From CAITJF01 sp032654645 (GTDB lineage Bacteria; Pseudomonadota; Gammaproteobacteria; Burkholderiales; Gallionellaceae): DNA of 64,000 bases. A program made the position numbers and the translations under genes. Positions 17,101 to 25,408 of the stretch are shown here, piece by piece. The notes beneath the pieces were generated by a model. The model did no database searches, was not told the DNA's origin, and saw nothing but the letters and a program-made list of their open reading frames with translations. The stretch is taken from positions 806,001 to 870,000 of the forward strand of contig JAULAW010000005.1 in the NCBI GenBank assembly GCA_032654645.1, in the 5' to 3' direction. Each line of letters starts with the position of its first letter. The first letter of the stretch is position 1.

Positions 17101-18324
17101 GGGGCGATTGTTCAGGTGCGGCGCAGCGATTTGGTTGACGTAATGGAGCAATGCCATGCCGCCGAATTGCGGGTACATGTGGCGGCACAGCCGAATTCCA
17201 GAGGCATGATGACGATAGCCCGTGGCGGCAGAAAAATATACAGCGAGAACGCGATTGCGCTGCAACGCATCTGGTCGGAGACTACCTACCAGATGCAGAA
17301 ACTGCGCGACAACCCTGCCTGCGCGCAGCAGGAATATGACCGCATTCTGGATGCATGCGATCCGGGGCTGCATGTGAAGCTGACTTATGATCCGAACGAG
17401 TGCCCCCTCCCTCAATCCCTCCCCCCGAGGGAGAGGGAAGCAGAACCCTCTCCCGCCGGGAGAGGGCAGGGTGAGGGTGAGCACGTCAATATAAATCTGT
17501 CACGCCCCAAAATCGCCATCCTGCGCGAGCAGGGCGTGAACGGCCAGGTGGAAATGGCCGCCGCGTTCGACCGCGCCGGATTCGCGGCAGTTGATGTGCA
17601 CATGAGCGACATCATTTCTGGCCGCGTAAAACTCTCGGACTTCAAGGGCGTTGCCGCATGCGGCGGCTTTTCCTACGGCGACGTGCTGGGCGCGGGCGAG
17701 GGTTGGGCGAAATCCATATTGTTCAATCTGCGGGCACGCGACGAGTTCGAAACCTTCTTCCAGCGCAACGACACGTTTGCCCTGGGCGTGTGCAACGGCT
17801 GCCAGATGATGAGCAACCTGCACGAGATCATTCCCGGCACGGAAAACTGGGCGCACTTTGCGCGCAACCAATCCGAGCAATTCGAGGCGCGCTTCGTGAT
17901 GGTCGAGGTGCAAGACACACCCTCCATATTTTTCGACGGCATGGCAGGTAGCCGCATGCCCATCGTCGTGGCGCACGGCGAGGGTTACGCCGATTTTAGT
18001 TCCGACATCACGCCCGCAAGCGGGCATGAGTCTTCTCTGAAACTTCGTTTTGGCAACGCAAAAAAGTTGCAAGCCGCGCAGCCGCTGGTCACGCTGCGCT
18101 ACGTGGACAACACCGGCCAGCCCACCGAAACCTATCCCCTCAATCCCAACGGTTCGCCGCAGGGCATCACCGGCCTGACCACGCCGGATGGCCGCTTTTC
18201 AATCATGATGCCGCACCCCGAGCGCGTGTTCCGTGCCGTGCAGAATTCCTGGTATCCGCGCGAGTGGCAGGAGAACGGCGCATGGCTGCGCATGTTCCAG
18301 AATGCCAGAAAGTGGGTAGGGTAG
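14161..18324 (+). CDS. purL: Phosphoribosylformylglycinamidine synthase, with three in-frame repeat inserts
   Basis: Large-form FGAM synthase of purine synthesis: FGAR + ATP + Gln gives FGAM. At 1387 residues it is about 90 longer than the usual 1290-1300. The order is normal: PurS-like N-terminus, FGAM-linker (ANSEHCRHKIFNADW), two AIR-synthase-like repeats (THNHPTAIAPFAGAATG; GKDSMSMK), and a C-terminal glutaminase with Cys in ALGVCNGCQMM and His/Glu in MMPHPERVF. Three extra peptides at about residues 369-397, 828-844 and 1081-1107 account for the length: HPGGEGAELIPSPLGRGLG, PSPLAGEGGGEGVG and PREREAEPSPAGRGQGEGE. All lie between conserved blocks and keep the frame. TATAAT at 14128-14133 is a possible -10 box. 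Confidence 0.95.
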   Translation: MSMFRVSAGKAALSTFRLEKLRTALKDAAPNLSLVDTRYWYFVEAKNMALAGGDAALLDRILGLDDAAGEPDGVTKLERILVVPRLGTISSWSSKATDIAQHCALPQVNRIERGLAYYFEARKGKQLSEVERMAILPLLHDRMTESVLPDPSTGLRTSFDGVAEKIFKHGTPVPLSTVDILGGGRAKLEAANREMGLALSADEIDYLVENFRKLERNPTDVELMMFAQANSEHCRHKIFNADWVIDDEEQAMSLFAMIRNTHKLHPEGTVVAYSDNSSVIEGATVERFYPRADGSYAFSTELTHTLMKVETHNHPTAIAPFAGAATGAGGEIRDEGATGTGSKPKAGLTGFSVSNLNIPGFEQPWEQYSPLPNPHPGGEGAELIPSPLGRGLGRGCYGKPARIASPLQIMLEGPIGGAAFNNEFGRPNLAGYFRTFEEQVNGEMRGYHKPIMLAGGLGNIAAQHTHKHPLPEGALLIQLGGPGMLIGLGGGAASSMDTGANAENLDFDSVQRGNPEMQRRAQEVIDRCWQMGERNLILSIHDVGAGGISNALPELVHGGGRGARFELRTAPSEERGMSPMQIWSNEAQERYVLAIAPERLEEFKALCERERCPFAVLGQAIAGDRLVVHDEEFNNNAVDMPLSVLLGKPPKMTRKVKREAVKLPAFDVSKIKLKDAIERVLRLPSVADKTFLISIGDRTVGGLTARDQMVGPWQVPVADVAVTLMGYTTTRGEAFALGERTPLALFNAPASGRMAVGEAITNIAAARIEKIGDIKLSANWMAAAGHHGEDAALFDTVKAVGMELCPQLGISIPVGKDSMSMKTSWLETPSPLAGEGGGEGVGSVRKEVTAPLSLIVTAFAPCIDARQTLTPQLAADLDTVLLLIDLGQGRNRLGGSALAQVYKQVGNIAPDVDDATKLKAFFEIIQRLNGMGKLLAYHDRSDGGLLTTLCEMAFASHIGLDINLDNMQGDTISALFNEELGAIVQVRRSDLVDVMEQCHAAELRVHVAAQPNSRGMMTIARGGRKIYSENAIALQRIWSETTYQMQKLRDNPACAQQEYDRILDACDPGLHVKLTYDPNECPLPQSLPPREREAEPSPAGRGQGEGEHVNINLSRPKIAILREQGVNGQVEMAAAFDRAGFAAVDVHMSDIISGRVKLSDFKGVAACGGFSYGDVLGAGEGWAKSILFNLRARDEFETFFQRNDTFALGVCNGCQMMSNLHEIIPGTENWAHFARNQSEQFEARFVMVEVQDTPSIFFDGMAGSRMPIVVAHGEGYADFSSDITPASGHESSLKLRFGNAKKLQAAQPLVTLRYVDNTGQPTETYPLNPNGSPQGITGLTTPDGRFSIMMPHPERVFRAVQNSWYPREWQENGAWLRMFQNARKWVG
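15265..15348. repeat. In-frame palindromic repeat, purL insert 1
   Basis: Contains CCCTCTCCCTTGGGGAGAGG plus a second, imperfect CTCACCCCGGGGGGGAGG half. It lies between codons for FEQPWEQ and YGKPARI, which are adjacent or nearly so in ordinary PurL. Confidence 0.88.
16642..16681. repeat. In-frame palindromic repeat, purL insert 2
   Basis: CTCCCTCCCCACTCGCGGGG continuing into GAGGGTGGGGGAGAGGG. It follows the SMSMKTSW block and precedes RKEVTAPLSL. Confidence 0.85.
17403..17480. repeat. In-frame palindromic repeat, purL insert 3
   Basis: CCCCGAGGGAGAGGGAAGCA, then CCCTCTCCCGCCGGGAGAGG. It lies in the linker between the second synthase repeat (VKLTYDPNE) and the glutaminase domain (RPKIAILREQG). 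It is a near copy of the nnrD insert. Confidence 0.88.
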
Positions 18325-18397
18325 GGTTGCATGCCGGTGGCAGCAGCCTTTGGCATCTCCTCAAGGGCACGCTAAAAACCCACATTATCAAAAGCGA

Positions 18398-21300
18398 TCA
18401 GCCCTGCTTCAGCAACGCTTCAAACTCCCCAATCGGCACGGGTTTGCCGAACAAATAACCCTGGAAGGCATGGCAGCCATGCTTGTCCAGAAAATCGCGC
18501 TGCGCCCCGGTTTCCACCCCTTCGGCAATCACGTTCAGCCCCAGGGCCTGTGTCATCGCGATGATAGTCTGCACGATGGCGGCATCGTTGGGATCGCTGG
18601 TTATGTCGAGCACAAAGGACCGGTCGATCTTGATTTGGTCCAGCGGCAAACGTTTCAGATATTGCAGCGATGAATAACCGGTGCCGAAATCGTCCATCGA
18701 GAAACTCACCCCAAGCACTTTAATTTCGCGCATCTTGGCGATGGTGTCCTGGATGTTTTCCAGCACGGTGCTTTCGGTCAGTTCCAGCTTGAGGTGAGAA
18801 GGCTTCGCGCCGCTTTCCTGCAGCACGCGCTGCACCTGGGCGACAAAATCAGCCTGATGGAATTGTTTGGCGCTGACGTTTACCGCCACCGTCAGATCGC
18901 GGGTCAACGCATCGCTCTGCCAAGCCTTGAGCTGGGCGCAGGCGGTTTCCAGCACCCACAAGCCAATCGGCACAATCAGCCCGGTTTCCTCGGTAACCGG
19001 GATAAAATGCGCAGGCGAAACCAGGCCGCGTTTGGGGTGTTCCCATCGGAGCAGCGCTTCCGCGCCGGTCTCTTTGCCGCGACTGTTAACTTGCGCCTGG
19101 TAATACAGGCGGAATTGCTGCCTGGCGAGCGCCTGGCGCAGATCCGCTTCCAAGTCAGCCCGCATGTCCAATACCGCCTGCATCTTCGAATCAAAAAAAC
19201 GGATGGCATTACGCCCTGCCTCCTTGGCCTGGTACATGGCGACATCGGCGTGCTTGAGCAAATCATCCGCGCTTTCCAGATGGCCGCAGAACAGGCTGAT
19301 GCCGATGCTCGGTGTGGTGTGGCACTCGTAATCGTTCAGCATGTAAGGCCGGTCCAGCTCGCTGCGAATTTTTTCTGCGACCTGTTCAATTTGCATGGCC
19401 GCCTCATCCGGCTCGCAGCTCAGTTCTTCGAGTACCACCACGAACTCATCGCCGCCCATCCGCGCCACGCTGTCACCTTCGCGCACACAAGTTTGCAGCC
19501 GGCGCGCCACCTCGATCAGCAACAGGTCGCCCATGGCATGGCCCCGCGTGTCATTAATGGACTTGAAGTAATCCAGATCCAGAAACAGCAATGCGCCATA
19601 CTGGCCGCTGCGCACGCTGGCCGTTATCGCCTGCTGCAAACGGTCCAACAACAAGCTGCGATTCGGCAGCTTGGTAAGCGTATCGTAGAAGGCCAACTGA
19701 TGGATTTTCTGTTCCGACTGCTTGCGCTGGCTAATGTCGATAGACACCGCGACGTAGTGTGTCAGCAGATGATGGTCGTCGTAAACCGCCGTGATGGTCA
19801 TGTACTTCGGATAGATCTCGCCATTTTTGCGTTTATCCCAGATCTCCCCCGCCCACTTGCCGGTGTTGAGCAACTCCGCCCACATGGTCTGGTAGAAAGC
19901 CGCATCGTGCAGCCCGGACTGCAGGATGCGCGGATTTTGCCCGATCACCTCTTCCGCGCGGTAGCCGGAAATATCTTCGAAGGCCCGGTTGACGCGCAGG
20001 ATGTTCATGTCCGGGTCGGAAATCAGGATGGCTTCCTGGGTTTCGAAAGTGGCGGCAGCGATGCGCAATTGCTCCGACGCAAGATATTGCCCCGTGACAT
20101 CCTGCACCGCTCCCACCGAGCGCAGCGGCTTGCCCGATGCATCAAACTCGCTGCTGCAGTGCTCGTGCACCCACTTGATGCGGCCATCCGCAAGCCGCAG
20201 CCGATGCGTGATATCGTAAGGCTGGCGATCTTCCAGCGACTGCGTATAAGCCTGATTGACCTTGTCGCGGTCATCCGGATGAATCACGTTCAGGAAATTC
20301 TCATAGGATGGCGAGAACCGCGCCGGGTCAAGCTCGAAGATCCGGTAAACCTCATTCGACCAACCCAATTTGCCGCTCACCAAATTCAGTTCCCAACTGC
20401 CCAATTGCCCCAGCCGCTGCGCCTCGTTGAGCAGTTCCTGATTGTGTTGCAATTCGAGTTGAGCATGCTTGCGCTCGGTCACGTCGCGCAGAAACACAAT
20501 GATAGAATTCGTCTCCGCGATAAATGAAGAGATCACCTCAATGTCAACCAGATGCCCGTCGTGATGGCGGTGCCGGGTTTCAAAACGGTCATATCCACGC
20601 TCGACAACGAGCCGAATATGCGCTGCAACGACTTCTGGCGTTTGTTCGATGGCTTCAAGTTTGGAGACGTGCGCACCGATAATCTCCTCCCTGGCATAAC
20701 CGACGATATGGCAATAGGCGTCGTTGGCTTCGATGATATTGCCGGACCGACCCACCTTCCAGAATCCTTCTCCCGATGTTTCCAGCATCACCCGCAATTC
20801 GCTGAGTGCCTCGGTCTCATGTTGCCGCGCAGCTTGAAGTTTCTCTTCGGCCTGTTTGCGCGCTTCAAGCATGGCTTCGAACCCATCGGCCATTTCATTG
20901 AAACTGTCACCCACCCTGCTGAGTTCATCGCGCGTGCCGAGCCTGATTCGCGCGCTCAGGTCGCCATTGGCAAAGGCGCGCGCGGCACGGGTCAGCGACT
21001 GAATGTTCCCGACAATGGCGTAATAGAGGCTGGCCGAGATATAGACCACCAGCAGAAGCAGCAGAAAGGCGGAGCCGGCAATCTTGAGGAACATTTTCTT
21101 TGTCCCGGCAATACGCACTTCAAGCAGAGTTTGGGTCGCCGGCAGCAGAGTCCGGTGCATTTGCGTGTAGCCTTTGTCAATCTCTGTGGTGGCCATATTC
21201 AGAAAGGCTTCGGGAGCCGTAGCAAATTGGCCGGTAAGGATGTCTGACGCCACGAGGCCGGTAATCTGTCGCGCCGATTCAGTAAAGCGCTCAAACACTG

Positions 21301-22045
21301 CCGAGGTCGTGTTCTGCAGCGCCGGGTTGTAGCGGCCAACCCTATCGAGGCAGATATCGAGCTCATTGAGCGCAATGCCAAGCTCGGTGATCAGGGCGTT
21401 CAATTTGTTTTTCTGGGAATCGGTGATCTGTTTTTTGGCCAGGATGCTGGTGCCGTAGGCGCGGATCTTTCCGAGATGCTCGAGCGCGTGCGGCAGTTTG
21501 TTGACGCCTGTATCGATCAGGTAGAACGTGTCGAGTTCCGGATCCAGGGTCAGCGCGTAGTCATCGGCGACCGACAATTCAAATAACTGGATCCGCTCGA
21601 TCAGGCGGGTATGCGCGGCGAAGTTTTCCTCCACCGTCCAATCGGGCCCCTCTTTGCGCAGCCGCTCCCAGCTTGTCTTGATAGTCCGGAATTCTTCGTT
21701 CGAGGCCAGCCCGGGGGGCAGCGCCTGCTCCATTGCCTCGAATGCCTCGGCAGCCCGACCTTCCGTGGCGGCGCGCCTGTCTTTCATGGCCGCGCTGCCG
21801 CCGAGCAGCGCGGCCGAGACCCCGCGGTGTTGCTGGATGAACTGCACGGTTTTGGAAATCGGCTCAAGCAGCGCGAGGCCTTGCAGTTCCCGCTGCGAGG
21901 GCTGGATAACCCGGTCAAAACTGGCAGACAGGCTGTACACCAACACTGCAACCGCTGCCGAGGACACCAGCCACAACAGCGTGAATTTTTTGGTGTAGCC
22001 CATGCGGTTCAGCAGGGCGATGGCGGGGGAGAACACTTTATGCAT
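18398..22045 (-). CDS. Membrane NIT/HAMP/PAS GGDEF-EAL protein
   Basis: A 1215-residue c-di-GMP enzyme. After a first membrane helix comes a periplasmic region containing QQHRGVSAALLGGSAAM, which resembles the nitrate/nitrite-sensing (NIT-like) helical domain. A second helix near residue 330 leads into HAMP (ARAFANGDLSARIRLGTRDE) and three PAS/PAC units. The GGDEF domain has an intact active site in ARMGGDEFVV, and an RxxD inhibitory site (REGD) five residues before it. The EAL domain has GAEALLRWEHP and DDFGTGYSSLQYLKRLPLD. Both activities are therefore possible. ATG 22045 has AGGA upstream. The gene is convergent with purL and the last of the minus-strand block. Confidence 0.92.
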   Translation of the reverse strand: MHKVFSPAIALLNRMGYTKKFTLLWLVSSAAVAVLVYSLSASFDRVIQPSQRELQGLALLEPISKTVQFIQQHRGVSAALLGGSAAMKDRRAATEGRAAEAFEAMEQALPPGLASNEEFRTIKTSWERLRKEGPDWTVEENFAAHTRLIERIQLFELSVADDYALTLDPELDTFYLIDTGVNKLPHALEHLGKIRAYGTSILAKKQITDSQKNKLNALITELGIALNELDICLDRVGRYNPALQNTTSAVFERFTESARQITGLVASDILTGQFATAPEAFLNMATTEIDKGYTQMHRTLLPATQTLLEVRIAGTKKMFLKIAGSAFLLLLLVVYISASLYYAIVGNIQSLTRAARAFANGDLSARIRLGTRDELSRVGDSFNEMADGFEAMLEARKQAEEKLQAARQHETEALSELRVMLETSGEGFWKVGRSGNIIEANDAYCHIVGYAREEIIGAHVSKLEAIEQTPEVVAAHIRLVVERGYDRFETRHRHHDGHLVDIEVISSFIAETNSIIVFLRDVTERKHAQLELQHNQELLNEAQRLGQLGSWELNLVSGKLGWSNEVYRIFELDPARFSPSYENFLNVIHPDDRDKVNQAYTQSLEDRQPYDITHRLRLADGRIKWVHEHCSSEFDASGKPLRSVGAVQDVTGQYLASEQLRIAAATFETQEAILISDPDMNILRVNRAFEDISGYRAEEVIGQNPRILQSGLHDAAFYQTMWAELLNTGKWAGEIWDKRKNGEIYPKYMTITAVYDDHHLLTHYVAVSIDISQRKQSEQKIHQLAFYDTLTKLPNRSLLLDRLQQAITASVRSGQYGALLFLDLDYFKSINDTRGHAMGDLLLIEVARRLQTCVREGDSVARMGGDEFVVVLEELSCEPDEAAMQIEQVAEKIRSELDRPYMLNDYECHTTPSIGISLFCGHLESADDLLKHADVAMYQAKEAGRNAIRFFDSKMQAVLDMRADLEADLRQALARQQFRLYYQAQVNSRGKETGAEALLRWEHPKRGLVSPAHFIPVTEETGLIVPIGLWVLETACAQLKAWQSDALTRDLTVAVNVSAKQFHQADFVAQVQRVLQESGAKPSHLKLELTESTVLENIQDTIAKMREIKVLGVSFSMDDFGTGYSSLQYLKRLPLDQIKIDRSFVLDITSDPNDAAIVQTIIAMTQALGLNVIAEGVETGAQRDFLDKHGCHAFQGYLFGKPVPIGEFEALLKQG

Positions 22046-22091
22046 TGTTATTCCTGCCACGGTTGTTCGTCATCGCCCTATCTCCCTTACG

Positions 22092-23552
22092 TTAACGCAT
22101 CGCAGGCTTACATTGTTTGACCGGCAGCCACACGCGGAAGGTGGCGCCACTCCCTGCCACGCTTGCCACTTCGATGCGTCCATGGTGTTTCTCGATGATG
22201 CTGAAAGAAAGCGACAAACCCAGCCCGGTTCCCTTGCCCACCGGCTTGGTGGTGAAGAAGGGATCGAAAATCCGATTCAGGTTTTCCGGCGCAATGCCTT
22301 TTCCGGTATCGGAGAATTCAACCCAGGCCATATCATTCTCCACCCCGGTGCGAACCGTAATTGTTCCGTGGTTGCCTTCGCCGATGGCATGGGAGGCATT
22401 GATCAGCATGTTCATGAACACCTGGTTGAGCTGGGATGCCATGCACTCCACAGGCGGGATGGGGCCGTATTCCTTGATCACTTCAGCGTTGTATTTGATT
22501 TCGTTGCGGACGATGTTGAGTGTGCTGTCAATGCCCTTGTGCAGGTCGACGCATTGCCACTCTGCCTGATCGACATGGGAGAAATCCTTGAGATCCTGTA
22601 CGATTTGCTTCACCCGCTTTATTCCTTCGGCAGATTCCCTGATCAGGTCGGGGACATCCCGCTTGAGATACTCCCATTCCGCTTCCTGTTTCAGCGAACG
22701 GATTTTCTCCAGCAACGAGGGAGTGGACAGTTCGGATTCGGCGCGCTCGTAGACTTCCATTATGCCGATCAATTTTTCCACGTATTGCCCCAGGCTGCCA
22801 AGATTGGAATTGACGTAACCGATGGGGTTGTTGATCTCGTGCGCCACGCCCGCCGCCAGTTGGCCGATGGAGGCCATTTTTTCCGATTGCAGCAGCTGGT
22901 TATGCGCGGTTTCCAATTTCTTAATCAGCGCTTGCTGTTCTTCCTTCTCCCGGCGCAACGCCTCCTCGGCGCGCTTGCGCGCGGTGATGTCGCGGAAACT
23001 TAATATCCTCCCCACACTGTTCACGCCGAGGGGCTGCGGGAGCGAAAAACGCTCGATGATCCTGCCGTCCAGGCATTCCAGCACATCATTGCTTTCCACA
23101 TCGGGATGGCGCTGCAAATAGGCCATCTTCTCCCGCAGGCTGGCGGGATCCTTCAACTGGCCCAATACATGCTCCACCACTTTCTGGTGTTCCCAGAACG
23201 CCATGATCTCGTCGGGAATGTTCCACATTTCCACGAAACGCTGGTTGAAACGCACGATCCTGCCGCCCCGGTCGAGCGCCAGCATACCGTCGGTGGTGGA
23301 TTCCAGAATGGCGCCGAGCAGCGACAGCAGATGCTCCAACTGCACCTCGGCAAGCTGTCGTTCTGCCAGATTGGCGCGCAATTCGGCCATCTCCTTTGAC
23401 ATCAGTTCCAACGAATGTTCAAGCCGCTGCCGGTCGGTATCGGCAGCGGAATATGCATCATTCACCGCCGCCAGGAACATGTCCCATCCCGGCGGAAGGG
23501 ACATATCCTTGCGCAAAAACTGTTTGGTTTGCTGTTCCAGCAGGCGGCGCAT
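22092..23552 (-). CDS. PAS sensor histidine kinase (no receiver)
   Basis: A 486-residue soluble kinase. A coiled coil (about residues 40-70) precedes a PAS domain (LLGAILESTTDGMLALDRGG to GRILSFRDITARK). The phospho-acceptor box is MASIGQLAAGVAHEINNPIG (His in HEINNP), and the ATPase has NMLINASHAI (N box), EFSDTGKGIAPENLNRIFDP (G1/F) and GTGLGLSLSF (G2). No membrane helix is evident. It lies between cheB and the GGDEF/EAL gene; its response regulator is not obvious, so it may signal to one of the two CheY proteins. The N-terminus QFLRKDMSLPPGWDMFLAAV resembles kinases coupled to che operons. Confidence 0.9.
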   Translation of the reverse strand: MRRLLEQQTKQFLRKDMSLPPGWDMFLAAVNDAYSAADTDRQRLEHSLELMSKEMAELRANLAERQLAEVQLEHLLSLLGAILESTTDGMLALDRGGRIVRFNQRFVEMWNIPDEIMAFWEHQKVVEHVLGQLKDPASLREKMAYLQRHPDVESNDVLECLDGRIIERFSLPQPLGVNSVGRILSFRDITARKRAEEALRREKEEQQALIKKLETAHNQLLQSEKMASIGQLAAGVAHEINNPIGYVNSNLGSLGQYVEKLIGIMEVYERAESELSTPSLLEKIRSLKQEAEWEYLKRDVPDLIRESAEGIKRVKQIVQDLKDFSHVDQAEWQCVDLHKGIDSTLNIVRNEIKYNAEVIKEYGPIPPVECMASQLNQVFMNMLINASHAIGEGNHGTITVRTGVENDMAWVEFSDTGKGIAPENLNRIFDPFFTTKPVGKGTGLGLSLSFSIIEKHHGRIEVASVAGSGATFRVWLPVKQCKPAMR

Positions 23553-23606
23553 GGTCAGTTTTCCGTGAAAGTGATGGTGGTCATGGCATGGTTAAATGGT
23601 TCACGG

Positions 23607-24674
23607 TTACCCCGTCAATATCGCTCTGGGAATGTCCTGCAATCCCATTACCCGGTCGACTCCGCCCAGCTTGATGGCTTCCTTGGGCATGCCGAACACC
23701 ACGCAGGTTTCTTCGTCCTGGGCGACGGTCGGGGCGCCCGCATCGTGCATTTCCTTGAGGCCGTGCGCGCCGTCATCGCCCATGCCAGTCATGATGATGC
23801 CGGTGGCGTTCTTGCCGGCGAATTTCGCCACCGAGCGAAACAGCACGTCCACCGAGGGGCGGTGGCGGTTGACTACCGGCCCGTCCATCACCTCGACGTG
23901 GTAGTAGGCGCCGCTGCGCTTGAGCAGCATGTGCTTGCCTCCGGGCGCGATCAGGGCGAGGCCGGGGATGACGCGATCGTTGTTCTTCGCTTCCCTGACC
24001 TCGATTTCGCACAGGCTGTCGAGGCGCGAGGCGAAGGAAGCGGTGAATTTTTCCGGCATGTGCTGCACGATAACGATACCGGGGCACACGCGCGGCAGGG
24101 CGGTGAGCACCGCTTCGAGCGCCTGCGTGCCCCCTGTGGAAGTGCCGATGGCGACGATGCGCTCGGTAGTCTGAGCCATCGCGTGCCCGCCGGGTGCGGT
24201 CATGATGGCGTCGGCGGTCAGTTTGGGCGCCACCTTGGCCGCCTCCGCCGCCTTGGGCTTGAGGCGGCTGACGTTGGCCTGCGAGGCTTCCTTGACGGCG
24301 TTGATCAAGTCGGCAGCCGAATCGCTGAGGAATTGCTTGAGGCCGATTTTCGGCTTGGTGACGATGGTCACCGCCCCGGCTTCCATCGCCTGAACAGTGG
24401 TGGCCGCTCCGCGCTCGGTGAGGGTCGAACAGATCACCACCGGCGTCGGGCGCTCCGCCATGATTTTCTTCAGAAAAGTGATGCCATCCATGCGCGGCAT
24501 TTCGACATCCAGTACGATGACATCCGGCCATTCGCGGTTCATGCGCTCCAGCGCAAAAATGGGGTCGGAGGCCGCGCCGATCACCCGGATCGAAGGGTCG
24601 TGTTCGAGTATGGCTTGCAGCACCTGGCGCACCACGGCGGAGTCGTCCACGATCAGCACTTTAATTTTATTCAC
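23607..24674 (-). CDS. cheB: Chemotaxis methylesterase/glutamine deamidase CheB
   Basis: Removes methyl groups from receptor glutamates when phosphorylated by CheA. The N-terminal receiver begins IKVLIVDDSAVVRQVLQAIL with the phospho-Asp in VIVLDVEMPRMDGITFL. A linker of about 40 residues leads to the esterase, where AIGTSTGGTQALEAVL holds the catalytic Ser, VIVQHMPEKFTASFASRLD the His, and GMGDDGAHGLKEM the Asp. At 355 residues it has normal length. Gene order cheR-cheD-cheB is standard for this type of cluster. Confidence 0.96.
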   Translation of the reverse strand: MNKIKVLIVDDSAVVRQVLQAILEHDPSIRVIGAASDPIFALERMNREWPDVIVLDVEMPRMDGITFLKKIMAERPTPVVICSTLTERGAATTVQAMEAGAVTIVTKPKIGLKQFLSDSAADLINAVKEASQANVSRLKPKAAEAAKVAPKLTADAIMTAPGGHAMAQTTERIVAIGTSTGGTQALEAVLTALPRVCPGIVIVQHMPEKFTASFASRLDSLCEIEVREAKNNDRVIPGLALIAPGGKHMLLKRSGAYYHVEVMDGPVVNRHRPSVDVLFRSVAKFAGKNATGIIMTGMGDDGAHGLKEMHDAGAPTVAQDEETCVVFGMPKEAIKLGGVDRVMGLQDIPRAILTG

Positions 24675-24790
24675 TGCAAGCCTTTCTTATCGTACCCATA
24701 CCCTGTGTGGGAACGCCGTTTTGGGCGCTCTGCATCTTGCGGTGCCGGAGCGACGCGGGCCGCATTCTCACGCGGAGCGCGGGAATGATT

Positions 24791-25408
24791 TCAGGGATAA
24801 ATCTTTTCATGCTTGACCCACACGTTACCGTCACACAGGTCGAAGATAAGGCGGCGGTGACCGCTACCGCCCACATGCTCGGCTTGAATGTTCATGCCAC
24901 CGGCTTCCAGCAGCCGCCGCGCCGCTTCGATATTGTTTCCGGCGACATTAAAAGCTTTTTTCGCAAGAACTTGCTGAAACATATTGCCGCCGCCGAACAG
25001 CTTGACCTGATATTCATCGGGGCGAGTATTGCGTTTACCGATTTCGCGCAGCAGTAACCCCATCGCTTCGTCGGCATAACGCCCATCAAAATCAGTATTG
25101 CCCGGTTTGCTGCGGCTCGGCAGCATGGAATGGCTCATGCCCCCGATGCGCAACAACGGATGCCATACCGTGATCGAAATGCATGAACCCAGCACGGTAT
25201 GAATTCTGGTATTGCCATCGCCGAAATGGAAATCCCCCGGCAAGAGGTAAATTTCGACTGGCTCGTTAACGTGAAACTCGCGCAGCGAGACCATTTCCCC
25301 CTCGCCCTTTGGGAGAGGGCTGGGGAGGGGGAAACGGGCATGATGGGTTTCATCATCAGAGGTGGCATGTTTGCCATGCCCGTTAGTTTGTAATATGGCC
25401 AGGCTCAT
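24791..25408 (-). CDS. cheD: Chemoreceptor glutamine deamidase CheD, with in-frame repeat insert
   Basis: Deamidates Gln residues of MCPs. The core is intact: TVLGSCISITVWHP carries the catalytic Cys, GGMSHSMLPSR the His, and VKLFGGGNMFQQVL the conserved GGxxM block. The N-terminus is longer than usual: RFPLPSPLPKGEGEMVSLRE at about residues 24-43 comes from a palindromic repeat. The start ATG overlaps the cheR stop (ATGA). The real start could also be the internal Met after the repeat, in which case the insert would be untranslated. The protein may also interact with CheC-type phosphatases, but none is encoded here. Confidence 0.93.
   Translation of the reverse strand: MSLAILQTNGHGKHATSDDETHHARFPLPSPLPKGEGEMVSLREFHVNEPVEIYLLPGDFHFGDGNTRIHTVLGSCISITVWHPLLRIGGMSHSMLPSRSKPGNTDFDGRYADEAMGLLLREIGKRNTRPDEYQVKLFGGGNMFQQVLAKKAFNVAGNNIEAARRLLEAGGMNIQAEHVGGSGHRRLIFDLCDGNVWVKHEKIYP
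25295..25332. repeat. Palindromic repeat in the 5' part of cheD
   Basis: CCCTCGCCCTTTGGGAGAGG flanked by CCCC/GGGG runs. It encodes LPSPLPKGEGE in the cheD frame. Confidence 0.78.

Noticed and set aside
18794..20527. 577-codon frame antisense to the GGDEF/EAL gene
   Set aside because: A shadow frame in GC-rich coding DNA; the opposite strand encodes clear PAS/GGDEF/EAL motifs.
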